From contig NZ_BCMG01000014.1 in assembly GCF_002217945.1 (NCBI RefSeq), positions 1 to 64,000 on the forward strand: DNA of 64,000 nucleotides, in the 5' to 3' direction. The notes under the pieces were generated by a model. That model saw only the letters and a program-made list of their open reading frames with translations. It was not told the DNA's origin and ran no database searches. Every line of letters begins with the position of its first letter. Position 1 is the stretch's first letter. The position numbers and the translations under genes were made by a program. Origin of the DNA: Secundilactobacillus silagei JCM 19001 (GTDB lineage: Bacteria > Bacillota > Bacilli > Lactobacillales > Lactobacillaceae). Below, piece by piece: positions 63,935 through 64,000 of the stretch.

Positions 63935-64000
63935 ATTAATCACTGGATAGTTATATATTGTTTTCTAAGGAGCTCAGATACCCACAAGAGATAGGTATTT
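63935..64000. other. Right window edge
   Basis: No gene. The last bases (AGATACC...GGTATTT) may be a hairpin cut by the window end. Confidence 0.3.

Overview
The window comes from a low-to-mid GC Gram-positive bacterium, almost certainly a lactobacillus (Lactobacillaceae, probably a pentose-fermenting heterofermentative type). The evidence is KxYKxGKxW-type signal peptides, MucBP and MBG (YDG) repeat adhesins, an LPxTG anchor, Apf-like and zinc-ribbon envelope proteins, an OpuC glycine-betaine transporter, and a xylose/isoprimeverose regulon with CcpA (cre) sites and ROK repressors. Species assignment is inference. No rRNA, tRNA, CRISPR array or intact insertion sequence was seen.

Layout. 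1-3.7 kb: a 5'-truncated sugar O-acetyltransferase, then an AzoR-type flavoprotein gene and a convergent marR gene that share promoter sequence motifs. Between them lies an AT-rich islet with three small genes (the third a SecB-like chaperone) and an orphan MqsA/YgiT-type HTH protein. 3.7-8.9 kb: a LacI regulator divergent from an oligo-1,6-glucosidase with two identical palindromic operators, then a two-gene unit (secreted esterase and TcaA-like zinc-ribbon membrane protein). 9.2-37.3 kb: two paralogous giant adhesins in tandem. The first has 3898 aa and ends in a lysine-rich tail without LPxTG. The second is about 5235 aa as reconstructed, ends in LPQTN, and carries a single-base frameshift near 34999. 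Both have an extended -10 promoter and a long leader with a related hairpin followed by a T-run.

37.4-44.6 kb: a TIM-barrel epimerase/isomerase-like protein with 3-methyladenine glycosylase, a secreted protein of unknown function, a membrane-anchored matrixin-type protease coupled to a potassium channel, an Apf/transglycosylase-like secreted protein, a XylT-like sugar:H+ symporter and an Ohr peroxidase. 44.8-48.2 kb: the complete opuCABCD operon, followed directly by two tandem copies of a roughly 122-bp element whose predicted helices covary between copies. 48.7-53.0 kb: acetoin/diacetyl reductase, a quinone-oxidoreductase-like protein, GreA, a nicotinamidase-family hydrolase and an aminotransferase.

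53.1-63.9 kb: xylR-xylA-xylB, an acyltransferase-3 membrane protein, then divergent alpha-xylosidase (xylQ) and isoprimeverose transporter (xylP) genes, and a second ROK regulator. Isoprimeverose would be imported by XylP and split by XylQ to glucose and xylose. Xylose, also imported by the XylT-like symporter, would be isomerised by XylA and phosphorylated by XylB. The xylA and xylT-like promoters share one operator type and the xylQ/xylP promoters share another. All have cre or near-cre sequences, which points to two ROK sub-regulons under common carbon catabolite control.
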